Assembly: GCA_025655555.1 (NCBI GenBank)
Contig: JAHXIQ010000007.1
Span: 19,010 to 83,009, forward strand
Reading direction: 5' to 3'
Source of the DNA: Candidatus Thiodiazotropha sp. (ex Myrtea sp. 'scaly one' KF741663)
GTDB lineage: Bacteria > Pseudomonadota > Gammaproteobacteria > Chromatiales > Chromatiaceae
DNA: 64,000 bases
In this document: piece by piece, positions 9,440-17,472 of the stretch
Layout: every line of letters begins with the position of its first letter
Numbering within the stretch: the stretch's first letter is position 1
The notes under the pieces: model-generated
What the model saw: only the letters and a program-made list of their open reading frames with translations
What the model was told of the DNA's origin: nothing
The model's database searches: none
Program-made: the position numbers and the translations under genes

Positions 9440-9805
9440 TTAATTCTCTTGGCTCGTTTTGACGATGGATGTCAGTAGCTTAGTCAAATGTTTACAATCA
9501 TCTTGTAAGGTTCTTTCGGCTTTTCTCGTTTCATTCAAGTAACCCGTTGCAATCAACAAACGTAACCAGAAAGCGGTTTCTCGTGTTTCTTTCAATGCGA
9601 TGGCCATTTTTGCAATAAAGTCTTTTCTACTTTGGCCTGCCAATGCCTCTTCGATATTTGCACCAATACTTGTGCCTGAACGAATAAGCTGTTTTGTAAG
9701 TACATATTCTTTATGGTGTTGTCGTAGATACCGGGCAACATTCACTATACGTACTGCAAACAAAAAGCTCTTTTCCTTAACGACATTCCCTGTCGTTTCC
9801 ATCAT
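9440..9805 (-). CDS. Four-helix bundle protein (S23 rRNA intervening-sequence family)
   Basis: A 121-residue, all-helical small protein of the four-helix-bundle family first known from 23S rRNA intervening sequences. Diagnostic features are an early FAVRIV helix, QLIRSGTSIGANIEEA, the RKDFIAKMAIALKETRETAFWLRLL segment (given here in short form) and a final long helix. A GGGAGAG ribosome site precedes the start; ATG at 9805 or 9802 are both usable. It sits between nuoD and the flavoprotein gene, flanked on both sides by AT-rich repeats of the same word family. That placement suggests insertion of a mobile-like cassette into an older operon. No role in the complex is expected. Confidence 0.88.
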   Translation of the reverse strand: MMETTGNVVKEKSFLFAVRIVNVARYLRQHHKEYVLTKQLIRSGTSIGANIEEALAGQSRKDFIAKMAIALKETRETAFWLRLLIATGYLNETRKAERTLQDDCKHLTKLLTSIVKTSQEN

Positions 9806-9816
9806 AGACTCTCCCT

Positions 9817-9851
9817 CAATTCAAAATTAAGAATTTAAAACTCAAAATTCA
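9817..9851. repeat. AT-rich short repeat upstream of four-helix bundle gene
   Basis: Tandem-like variants of TCAAAATT and AATTTAAAA. It supplies the nuoD stop codon at its right edge (TCA on the plus strand at 9849-9851). It matches the tract on the other side of the four-helix-bundle gene. Confidence 0.7.
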
Positions 9852-10991
9852 TCTATCCACCTCGGGGGGGCAGGCATCCAGTGAGAACATGGTCTGTGCG
9901 ATGTCCTCTATGCGGGAACCTACCGACATTTTTTCCAATACTTGCACTGCATGCATTGAGGAGGGGCCACGGACATGAACACGATAGGGTTTGGGTCCAC
10001 CATCCGATACCACGAAATAACAGAGCTCACCCTTGGATGATTCAACGCGGGTATAGACCTCTCCGGCGGGTACATTCCAGGCAAGTGGATTAGGAATTGG
10101 TGCACGGATCGGGCCAGCGATATCTGGCAGCGCTGCAACTACCTGGCGCAGGATACGGATACTCTCCACCAGTTCCAGACGACGCACCAGCGTACGCGAC
10201 CAGGCATCGCCATGTGCTTCAGTGGGAATCTCGAAATCGAGTTGGTCGTAAACCAGATATGGGTCGTCCCTGCGCACATCAAAGGCCAATCCTGTGGCAC
10301 GCAGATTAGGCCCGGTGACGCCCCATGCCAAGGCCTGCTCCTGGCTCATCACACCAGTGCCTTTGGCTCTTTTGACAAAGACTTGGTTCTTGAAAAAAAG
10401 ATTGTCATAGTCAGGTAAACGGGACTCGATATAGTCCAGGGTTTCGCTGACCCGCTGTAGAAAGCCATCCGGCAATTCTCTGCGAACGCCACCGGGAATG
10501 TTGTAGATACTGTAAACGCGTCCACCGGTGAACTCTTCGAACAGATCAAGAATCAGATCGCGATCTGCCACACCCCAGTACATGGTGCTGTACATGCCGG
10601 TCGTGGCGGCATGACCGCCAAAGGTAAAAAGATGGGCGGCAATGCGGGATAACTCCAGTTGCATCACGCGTAGCCATTGGGCGCGTTGTGGGACTTCCAG
10701 ACCGCAGAGTTCCTCCACCGCCACGGCGTAACAAACTTCCATAGGTGAGGGATCGGGTACGCAGATGCGGGGTACCAGGGCGATATTCTGAATCCACAGC
10801 CGTTGCTCCATCAGCTTCTCGAAACCACGGTGCAGGTAGCCGCCATCAGCCTTGGCTTCCACTACCACATCGCCATGCAGCTTAACCTTCAAGGCGTAGT
10901 TGCCTTCAATGCCGGGATGGTTGGGGCCGAAGTTGAGCTCGAACTCATTACTCGGTGGATGGCGTTGGGCTTCGTAGTTTTCGGGTCTCAT
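9849..10991 (-). CDS. nuoD: NuoD-like (MbxL-type) 49-kDa subunit of membrane oxidoreductase
   Basis: A 380-residue homologue of the catalytic large subunit of complex I and group 4 hydrogenases, shown by FGPNHPG, GGYLHRGFEKLME, a SRIAAHL segment and a C-terminal end in EVDR. It is not a hydrogenase. The N-terminal CxxC nickel pair is a single Cys (RICVPDP, C77), and the C-terminal Cys pair is also incomplete (SLDACPPEVDR). It also departs from quinone-reducing complex I. The HPxxHG loop is HPGIEG, with Glu29 in place of the quinone-contacting His, and the tyrosine expected in the NITYTPR-type motif is Leu72 (NIALVPR). This combination is known from MBX/MBS-type complexes. The gene follows nuoC after a repeat-bearing 114-bp gap. 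Confidence 0.88.
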   Translation of the reverse strand: MRPENYEAQRHPPSNEFELNFGPNHPGIEGNYALKVKLHGDVVVEAKADGGYLHRGFEKLMEQRLWIQNIALVPRICVPDPSPMEVCYAVAVEELCGLEVPQRAQWLRVMQLELSRIAAHLFTFGGHAATTGMYSTMYWGVADRDLILDLFEEFTGGRVYSIYNIPGGVRRELPDGFLQRVSETLDYIESRLPDYDNLFFKNQVFVKRAKGTGVMSQEQALAWGVTGPNLRATGLAFDVRRDDPYLVYDQLDFEIPTEAHGDAWSRTLVRRLELVESIRILRQVVAALPDIAGPIRAPIPNPLAWNVPAGEVYTRVESSKGELCYFVVSDGGPKPYRVHVRGPSSMHAVQVLEKMSVGSRIEDIAQTMFSLDACPPEVDR

Positions 10992-11007
10992 ACTCGCTTT
11001 GCTCGCT

Positions 11008-11021
11008 AATTTTGAATTTTA
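11008..11021. repeat. AT-rich repeat unit in nuoC-nuoD gap
   Basis: A short AATTTTGAATTTTA unit of the same word family as the tracts flanking the four-helix-bundle gene. It forms a pair with 11074-11101, with about 52 bp and no gene between them. Confidence 0.5.
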
Positions 11022-11073
11022 GTGTTCACTTCGCTCACGTATTTTCCGATAGGTTATGTGCGTAGCACATTCA

Positions 11074-11101
11074 TCAATTCAAAATTCAACATTAAAAATT
11101 A
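11074..11101. repeat. AT-rich repeat unit next to nuoC stop
   Basis: A TCAATTCAAAATTCAACATT-type tract just beyond the nuoC stop. With 11008-11021 it may mark a site where a cassette was lost or never filled. Confidence 0.55.
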
Positions 11102-11105
11102 ATCT

Positions 11106-11675
11106 TTAGTCCTTCTTCCGGCTAAACCGTTGCTCTTCCGGTGGAATAATCACACCACCTCCCTCGGCAATCAGTTCTTGCAGCCAGGGTGGGTTGTACT
11201 CCTGCCAGTTGAGGTGTTCGTTGACATAGGCCTCGCTGTCGAACTCCTTACGCATCGGCGGCGGTCCATCCCACTCTGTCAGGATGAACTTCTCCATATT
11301 GGGGCTGCCTTCAAAATGGATGCCGTACATTTCATGGATATCCCGTTCGAAAAAACCAGCCGGTTGGTAGAGATCGTAGACAGAAAGATAGACGCCAGGC
11401 TCTCTCGCAATACGGATATGTGCAGAGACCAGTGAATGACTTTCATAGGACCAGACGTGATAAACCAACTCAAACTCATCATCCTCGATCCAATCGACGC
11501 AACTGATAGCAGACAGATGGATATATCCGGCGCGACCCTGCAGCAGTTCCAGCAAGGCGGGCAACGCATCTGCCGGGACATCCGCTCTCACGCGACGGCT
11601 GCTTTTGCGCCGTATCTTGATGCCTTCGATCTCTTCCAGCAGGTCGTCCAACCAATGGGTAAGTTCCTGACTCAT
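11106..11675 (-). CDS. nuoC: NuoC-like (MbxK-type) 30-kDa subunit
   Basis: A 189-residue peripheral-arm subunit. The conserved core is FFERDIHEMYGIHFEG (residues about 108-123), matching the WFEREVxDMFGIxFxGHP signature of NuoC. An LTEWDGPPPMRKEF stretch follows, and the N-terminal helix is acidic. It carries no cofactor and bridges the NuoB- and NuoD-like subunits. The start overlaps the NuoB-like stop by four bases (ATGA). It is a separate polypeptide, not fused to NuoD as in enterobacteria. Confidence 0.9.
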   Translation of the reverse strand: MSQELTHWLDDLLEEIEGIKIRRKSSRRVRADVPADALPALLELLQGRAGYIHLSAISCVDWIEDDEFELVYHVWSYESHSLVSAHIRIAREPGVYLSVYDLYQPAGFFERDIHEMYGIHFEGSPNMEKFILTEWDGPPPMRKEFDSEAYVNEHLNWQEYNPPWLQELIAEGGGVIIPPEEQRFSRKKD

Positions 11676-12385
11676 TCTGTGGGTTCCTTCAAGTCGTGGC
11701 CCAGCCGCATATCCAAGGCCTCCAGTGGCTTCTGATGTTGTTCCAGTAACTGGGTATGTTTGCCAAGGGTGCCTTCACCAATCAGGTCATAGTGTTTCGC
11801 TTCGGTGATTATGTCGGTGGGGGTCTGCCAGTTTTCACCAAATAACTTTTGTTGGTTACCCAGGTAGTAGTCATAGTTGCGGAAGTAGTCCTCCCAGCTA
11901 TTGGCTTCCCCTGAGTGAATGCGGTCCATCAGTTTTTGTAGGCCTGCGAGGACTGCCTCGGGGCGTGGCATACAACCGGCGATGTAGAGATCCACCGGCA
12001 TGTATTCATCCAGTTTTTTCGCCGTGGCATAGCTTTGCCAATACATGCCGCCGTTGACAGTACAGGAGCAAATGCCGATGACATACTTGGGTGAACCCAT
12101 CTGTTCATAGGTAAGAATGACCCGCTTGAGGGTCTTGATGGAGACATACCCGGTGATGAGAAGAATATCTGCCTGGCGAGGGGAAACCATAGGTTGAATG
12201 CCCAGGCGTTCCATGTCGAAGCGTGAGGTCATTGCCGGTGGCAACTCGATGGCGCCACACCCCGTACAGTAGTGGAGAATAAACAGGGAACGGGAACGGC
12301 AGAATCGCACAAACTCGTCGAATACACGGGCCAGTGGATTACCCTTCCTCTCTGTGATGACCGGGATCTGTTTAATCGAACTCAT
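11672..12385 (-). CDS. nuoB: NuoB-like (MbxJ-type) Fe-S subunit
   Basis: A 237-residue protein carrying the proximal [4Fe-4S] cluster nearest the catalytic subunit. Candidate ligands are C40 and C43 (YCTGCG), C106 or C108 (GICSC) and C138 (AGCMPRPEA). The first pair is spaced CxxC, as in hydrogenase small subunits and MbxJ, whereas respiratory NuoB has two adjacent cysteines. This supports the MBX/MBS affiliation of the whole operon. The C-terminal 60-70 residues beyond the NuoB core are extra. A repeat-bearing gap of about 120 bp separates it from nuoH. Confidence 0.9.
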   Translation of the reverse strand: MSSIKQIPVITERKGNPLARVFDEFVRFCRSRSLFILHYCTGCGAIELPPAMTSRFDMERLGIQPMVSPRQADILLITGYVSIKTLKRVILTYEQMGSPKYVIGICSCTVNGGMYWQSYATAKKLDEYMPVDLYIAGCMPRPEAVLAGLQKLMDRIHSGEANSWEDYFRNYDYYLGNQQKLFGENWQTPTDIITEAKHYDLIGEGTLGKHTQLLEQHQKPLEALDMRLGHDLKEPTE

Positions 12386-12408
12386 CTAAATCACCCTACT
12401 TGACAGAG

Positions 12409-12491
12409 TGTAGGTTGGGGTGAGCTTGCGAACCCCAACAACCATGGTTTCTCAGTGACCAACGTTGGGATTCGCTTCACCCCAACCTACG
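12409..12491. repeat. Palindromic GTAGGTTGGGG repeat element
   Basis: An 83-bp imperfect inverted repeat. The left arm begins GTAGGTTGGGGTGAGC and the right arm ends CTTCACCCCAACCTAC; internally, CCCCAAC faces GTTGGGA. It resembles the short REP/MITE-like elements scattered in many gammaproteobacterial genomes. It fills most of the nuoH-nuoB gap inside an otherwise compact operon. Confidence 0.8.
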
Positions 12492-12504
12492 CATTTTTGA
12501 AACG

Positions 12505-13404
12505 CTAAAGAACAAACGCCACGCCAATCAGCCCCAGCATCACCGGCCATTTCCACATCAGGCGCAATAGGTCTTCCGTACGATAACGGGGAAAGAGATA
12601 AGCGATGCTGACCGGAATGGCGAGGACCAGAAAACTTTTCAGCAGAAAATCGAACCAGGTAGTGCCACCGCCCAGAAACAGGCTCACGTAGAGCACCGAT
12701 GTGGTATAGAGCTGAAAACACTGCATCACAAAAAGGCCGCCCAGATATTTTCCGCTCATCTCAACCATGGGACCGGTGGCGATCTCCGCTGGTGCGATAT
12801 AGATTTCAAACGGCTGCTTACCCAATGAGGCATGCATGGCGATGAGACCGGCGATGGCGAGTACGGGCATCTGTACTGCACCCCAGGTTTCGAAGCCGCC
12901 GGCCTGCTGTACAGCAATGATATCGACCAAGTTGGTAGTGCCTGCGGCATAAGCCACGCCGAAGATAACAATTACCAGTGGGATGTCATAAGCCAACATG
13001 GCGGTCAGGGCTCTGGCGATGCCAATTGATCCATTGGGATTGGCACATTGACCGACACCCAGCGCGAGACCCAATGAGGGAATCATCATCAGATAGAGCA
13101 GGGTGATGATGCCGCCTTTTTCAGCAATGCCGGTCATGCCCGGTACGGGTAACAGTGTCTCCGCAGCGATATAACCCCCCATCGCCATGACAATACCAAT
13201 GTCATGAATCAGACCATGTGATATCTGTGTCTGTTTACTGTGTAGCTTGACAATGTCGTAGAGAGGTTGAAAGAAGGGTGGGCCTATACGGCGTTGCAAT
13301 TTTGCTGCGATACGCCGCATCATCAATACCATCATCATGCCGACCACGAAGGCGACCAGTGGCATCAGGATCAGTTCGATAATCAGTTCCATGGGAGCCA
13401 TCAT
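12505..13404 (-). CDS. nuoH: NuoH-like (MbxM-type) membrane anchor subunit
   Basis: About 300 residues with eight or so membrane helices, linking the redox arm to the ion pumps. It keeps the acidic loop typical of NuoH/HycD: FEIYIAPAEIATGPMVEMSG, near residue 180-200. The N-terminal PLVAFVVGM and RRIGPPFFQPLYDIVKL segments are also diagnostic. The Met at 13404 is preferred because the longer reading up to 13455 runs into the palindromic repeat at 13444-13526. It is separated from the NuoL-like gene by about 240 bp, the largest gap in the operon. Confidence 0.88.
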   Translation of the reverse strand: MMAPMELIIELILMPLVAFVVGMMMVLMMRRIAAKLQRRIGPPFFQPLYDIVKLHSKQTQISHGLIHDIGIVMAMGGYIAAETLLPVPGMTGIAEKGGIITLLYLMMIPSLGLALGVGQCANPNGSIGIARALTAMLAYDIPLVIVIFGVAYAAGTTNLVDIIAVQQAGGFETWGAVQMPVLAIAGLIAMHASLGKQPFEIYIAPAEIATGPMVEMSGKYLGGLFVMQCFQLYTTSVLYVSLFLGGGTTWFDFLLKSFLVLAIPVSIAYLFPRYRTEDLLRLMWKWPVMLGLIGVAFVL

Positions 13405-13443
13405 GCCCGTAGCTCTCGCCAGGATTTGGAATTTTGGGGCAAG

Positions 13444-13526
13444 CTGGCGAAGCATCTTGGACGATCGGACGCCAAAGCATAGCTGTAGCTATGGTTTAAG
13501 GCCGACCGTTCAAGGTGCGAAGCCAG
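13444..13526. repeat. Long imperfect palindrome in the NuoL-NuoH gap
   Basis: An 83-bp imperfect inverted repeat. The left arm starts CTGGCGAAGCATCTTGGACG and the right arm, read in reverse complement, starts CTGGCTTCGCACCTTGAACG. The centre is CATAGCTGTAGCTATGG. The arms match at most positions. It could fold as a hairpin in RNA and may be a REP-like element. Confidence 0.75.
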
Positions 13527-13646
13527 ATTGTTCCAAAAACCAAATAGGATAGTGCGTAAACTGACTGCTTTACATTGCTTGGGTCTGTTATGTTTTTCTT
13601 TCATGACATTCTCGATTGATTCGGTCCGCCTAGTGAGAGATGCGGG

Positions 13647-15527
13647 CTATATCACCACCCAGGCTATGACGAAGAGAGCTGTACTCAAGAGATAGAATTC
13701 CGCATTGGCACGACGATAGAGGCCCTGCATACCAAGGGAGAGGAATTCGACCAGTGATTTAACGCTCTGTTCGAGCCAGAGAAAACTGCCCCGATACCAT
13801 CCTCCGATGAGGTGCATCAGACCGGCATAGAAATTATCACTGTACTGATAACGGACATCGGCGGTGAGAAAGTGCCCGCCTGCGTAGTTGTCGAGCTGGT
13901 GTACCCGTTTGCTGCGACCACCTGCAAAGTAGAAGATCAGTGCACCGATACCAAAACCGGCAAACAGCACACCGATCACCCAGATCATATCGAGGGAACC
14001 GCTGGCAGATTCGACACCGCCCAGGGTGTAGTCAGGCACCGGCAGACCGACTGCCTGTTGCACCGAGGCCACCCAGGCGAGAGGAATGCCGGGTAGCAGG
14101 CCGGTGATAAAAATGATGGCAGCGAGGATCAGCATGGGGATCATCATGCTCCAGGGTGCTTCCTTGACTTTGTCGTGCTCGACACGCAGCTGCCCCAGGA
14201 AGATATTGTGGATCAGCTTATAGACGGACAGGATGGTACCCAATGTGCCGATCACAGCCGCCACGAAGAGCAGCGGCATACCCTCGTTGAGCAGTGAACG
14301 GTAGACCAGCCATTTGGAGACAAACCCGTTCATCGGCGGCAATCCGGCTAGACCAATGATGCCAACCAATAGCACCATGAAGGTGAGCGGCATACGTACC
14401 ACGAGTCCACCCAGCTTGTTGAGATCCGCCGTACCGGTTCTGTGGATCACAGCTGTGACCGCCATGAACAGGGCTGCCTGATAGGTGGCGTGATTGAATA
14501 CATGCAGTAGCCCACCCGCAGCGCCCATAGCATCCGCCACTACCAGGCCAAGTAGCATGTAGCCACCCTGGCCGATGCCGTGCCAGGCAAGCAGTTGACG
14601 GGCATCGTTCTGCTTCATGGCGGTAAAGGTTGGAAAGATGATGGTGAAGACGGCAATCCATGCCAGCAGGTCGCGTGCGTCGATCAGGGTGAAGGGGATC
14701 TTCAGGCTGTCGATATTGACGATGCCGAACAGCTTTACCAAAACCAGCAGTATGGCAAAGAGCCCCATGCGTGATGAAATGGCACCGAGAAAGGCGCTGC
14801 CGGGCCCAGGGGTTTCCGCATAGGCGGGCGCCTGCCAGAGATGGAAAGGCATCAGCCCCATCTTAATGCCGAAGCCAGCACCGAACAGGATTACCAGCAT
14901 CCAGAGATGGGCAGTGCTCATTTGACTGGCGGCAGTCAGGATCGCTTCATACTGCAGGGAACCTGCTGAAACATAAACCAGCGCAATACCACCAAAGATT
15001 GCCATCGCACCGGCCATGGCGTAAGTGATATAGCGCATGGCCGCTTTTGTGGCGACACCGCCCGCCATGGCCATGAGCAGGAAACCAGCCCAGCTCACCA
15101 GCTCCCAGCCGATGAAGAGCGACAGCAGGTCCCCGCTGGCCAGCAGGATGAGCATGCTGAAGACATTGAGTGTCATGGCGAAATGAAACAGCCAGAGATT
15201 TCCGCCGGACTGACGGAAACGTTGCTCCCATTCCCCACAAGCGTACCAACTGCTGAGCAGGGCGGAACCGAGGGTGATGAGGGCAAAGTACCAGCTCAGT
15301 GCATCGAAACGCCAGGATAGGGTTTGACCCATCACTTTAAAAGTGAGTGCTGAGGAGATTGCTTCGCCACCATAACCGAGGGGCGCCATTTTCATGAGAG
15401 CAAGCAGTTGGATGCCATACAGAATGGTGACCATCCAACCGGCAGGCAGCCGACGGCCGAGCAACATGGCTACCAGTACGGTGACGCCGGAAAAAAGTAA
15501 CAGTTCGTCCAAAGGGGTCAGCGTCAT
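13647..15527 (-). CDS. NuoL/MbhI-like long antiporter subunit with lateral helix
   Basis: A 626-residue proton-conducting transporter-family protein with about 15-16 membrane helices. The TM5 glutamate (E142 in FIGWELVSW) and the TM7 lysine (K222 in GFGIKMGLMPFHLWQ) are present. After the antiporter core comes a long C-terminal tail with a YAGGHFLTADVRYQYSDNFY segment and an amphipathic stretch ending in a final hydrophobic helix. This resembles the lateral helix region of MbhI/MbsH' more than a plain MrpD. The start overlaps the MnhD-like stop by four bases. It most likely joins the Mrp module to the NuoH module. Confidence 0.85.
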   Translation of the reverse strand: MTLTPLDELLLFSGVTVLVAMLLGRRLPAGWMVTILYGIQLLALMKMAPLGYGGEAISSALTFKVMGQTLSWRFDALSWYFALITLGSALLSSWYACGEWEQRFRQSGGNLWLFHFAMTLNVFSMLILLASGDLLSLFIGWELVSWAGFLLMAMAGGVATKAAMRYITYAMAGAMAIFGGIALVYVSAGSLQYEAILTAASQMSTAHLWMLVILFGAGFGIKMGLMPFHLWQAPAYAETPGPGSAFLGAISSRMGLFAILLVLVKLFGIVNIDSLKIPFTLIDARDLLAWIAVFTIIFPTFTAMKQNDARQLLAWHGIGQGGYMLLGLVVADAMGAAGGLLHVFNHATYQAALFMAVTAVIHRTGTADLNKLGGLVVRMPLTFMVLLVGIIGLAGLPPMNGFVSKWLVYRSLLNEGMPLLFVAAVIGTLGTILSVYKLIHNIFLGQLRVEHDKVKEAPWSMMIPMLILAAIIFITGLLPGIPLAWVASVQQAVGLPVPDYTLGGVESASGSLDMIWVIGVLFAGFGIGALIFYFAGGRSKRVHQLDNYAGGHFLTADVRYQYSDNFYAGLMHLIGGWYRGSFLWLEQSVKSLVEFLSLGMQGLYRRANAEFYLLSTALFVIAWVVI

Positions 15528-16996
15528 TGACTGCCTCCGGTACCGGCAAGCACGGTATTGATGTAGAGATCTGCATTTGCTGCCTGCCCGGCAACGTGAT
15601 TCAACAAGTCTCCAACAGGTGCAATGAACAGTGCAGCTGCCAGTAGTCCGATCCCGAATAGCGAAGCCGTTGCCAGAGAGAGCCCTGCTGGTTTGGGTAT
15701 GGTGTCAATCGGCGTGTCTTCCGCTGCCGGTCCGTAGAGCAAGGCAGCAAGACGAAACAGATAAGCTGCCTCGATCACGGTGGCCAGTAAAAAGACCGTG
15801 AGGCCGATCAGGTATAGGGGGGAAGTCTGTGCCGCCAGCTGCGTGATTAATGTGAACTTAGCCCAGAAACCCGGTAGTGGTGGCATGCCGATCAATGATA
15901 GGGAGAAGAGGACGAAAATCGCAGCGGCCAGGGGGGAGCGCTTAGCTGCACCGCGGAGTTTTTCTATCGCGCCACCCCAACCGTCAGCCAACATGAAAAG
16001 ACCGGACTTGATCAGCAGGTGATGAAAGGTGAGTGCCAGAACCGCCAATAGTCCACCCTGTTCGGGAATCGCCAAAGCGATAAAAATCATGCCCAACTGA
16101 CCGATGGATGAAAACGCCAGCATGCGACGCACGTCTTTGGCGCGCCAGGCGGCAAGTTCACCGGTGATGACGCCCAGAATGCCGAGCACCAACATGACCT
16201 GTACGGCCTCCGGCTGATGGAATATGAGTACCAGCAGACGCAGGATGATCAACAGCGCCAACTTGGAGACCAGCCCGGCGAGAAAAGCGGAGACCCGGCT
16301 GGCCGCCGTTGCGTAGACCTCGGGCGCCCAGGTGTTGACCGGGAAGAGTTCGGCCTTGACACCGACGCCGATCAGAATGGTGAGAAATGCGGTCAGTCCC
16401 AGCTTATTGTTCAGCTGTTCCGGAGCGAGCTGTGCAAGGTGAGCCAGATTCAGCGTGCCGGTCTGGCTGTAGATGAGGGCGATGCCCAACAGGGTCAACA
16501 CAGAACCGATACCGCTGAGGATCAGGTAGCGGATGGTCGATGCATAGGCTGCACTGCTTCCCGATGCGGCGATCAATCCGAAGGTGGCCACGGCTACCAG
16601 CTCGTAGAAGACATAGAGGTTGAAAAGATCACCGGAAAGCGCCAAGCCGGTGGATGCTGCCACCAGAAGAAGCATCAGCGCCTGTCGCCTTGCGGTCTCC
16701 TGATCGATTTTGAAGGGCCAGAAAAGCAGGCCGAGCAGCTGCACGGCAAAGGCAAACAACAGCGCCAGGGAATCGATGTAGAGATTGATGCCCATGGGTG
16801 GTGCAAAACCCCCGATGGCCAGCGAGAAGGGTAGTGCGGTTCCGCTCATCCATTGATCACCCAGAATCCAGCAACCGTAGGCAAGAATGGCGGGTCCGAT
16901 CCAGGCGCCGATACTGATCGAGGTACGCATCACGATCGGTAGCAGAAAAGCACCGAATAGCGGCAGGACTAGCGGCAGTACAATAAGATCGCTCAT
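15524..16996 (-). CDS. mnhD: MnhD/MrpD-like antiporter subunit
   Basis: A 490-residue multi-helix membrane protein of the NuoM/MrpD family. Key residues are present: E132 (YVFYELVAVATFGL) and K214 (GVKAELFPVNTWAPEVYA). The KAELFPVNTW form is typical of MrpD rather than NuoM. ATGA overlaps couple it to the MnhC-like gene upstream and the NuoL-like gene downstream. It would conduct H+ or exchange it for Na+. Confidence 0.9.
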   Translation of the reverse strand: MSDLIVLPLVLPLFGAFLLPIVMRTSISIGAWIGPAILAYGCWILGDQWMSGTALPFSLAIGGFAPPMGINLYIDSLALLFAFAVQLLGLLFWPFKIDQETARRQALMLLLVAASTGLALSGDLFNLYVFYELVAVATFGLIAASGSSAAYASTIRYLILSGIGSVLTLLGIALIYSQTGTLNLAHLAQLAPEQLNNKLGLTAFLTILIGVGVKAELFPVNTWAPEVYATAASRVSAFLAGLVSKLALLIILRLLVLIFHQPEAVQVMLVLGILGVITGELAAWRAKDVRRMLAFSSIGQLGMIFIALAIPEQGGLLAVLALTFHHLLIKSGLFMLADGWGGAIEKLRGAAKRSPLAAAIFVLFSLSLIGMPPLPGFWAKFTLITQLAAQTSPLYLIGLTVFLLATVIEAAYLFRLAALLYGPAAEDTPIDTIPKPAGLSLATASLFGIGLLAAALFIAPVGDLLNHVAGQAANADLYINTVLAGTGGSQ

Positions 16997-17472
16997 GAAT
17001 GCCCCCCGCGGATTTCCACCGTGCTATCGGGTAAGGATGGCAGTGGACGTTCTCCAAGCGGTGACTCCTGGCTGACGTCACGGGGTATACCCGCAGAGTC
17101 GGCGATCTCCGCATCCATTCGCTCTGCCACTTGGCTCCGATCCAGGGTGCCATAGCGTTGGCGGATACGTATCAGAATACTGACCGCAAGCGCCTGAATA
17201 CCGACGCCGATGACGATGGCAGTGAGCACCATGGCCTGCGGCACGGGATCCACCATCGGCGGATGTTCACCGAGGGTGGTGAGTATGGGGGCCACTGCGT
17301 CCCAGCGATATCCGGCGAGTACCAGCATCAGATTTGCACCGGCCTCGGCAATCACTAGGGCCAGCACCATGCGGAATAGGTGTCGTGACAGTACGACGCC
17401 GGCCAGACCAATAGAAATCAGCCCCAAAGCAGTGGTATAGAGGATCAATTCCAGGCTTAAAACAGGCATCAT
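16993..17472 (-). CDS. mnhC: MnhC/MrpC (NuoK-like) subunit
   Basis: A 159-residue protein with three membrane helices in the first 105 residues. They include the signature DPVPQAMVLTAIVIG (about 76-90) and an earlier IAEAGANLMLVL helix with a membrane glutamate. A soluble tail of about 50 residues, rich in Pro, Ser and charged residues, follows and is longer than in most MrpC proteins. It overlaps its neighbours by four bases on both sides. Confidence 0.9.
   Translation of the reverse strand: MMPVLSLELILYTTALGLISIGLAGVVLSRHLFRMVLALVIAEAGANLMLVLAGYRWDAVAPILTTLGEHPPMVDPVPQAMVLTAIVIGVGIQALAVSILIRIRQRYGTLDRSQVAERMDAEIADSAGIPRDVSQESPLGERPLPSLPDSTVEIRGGHS

Noticed and set aside
9849..12385. A group 4 membrane-bound [NiFe] hydrogenase
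   Set aside because: Neither terminal CxxC nickel motif is complete in the NuoD-like subunit and no hyp maturation genes are near.
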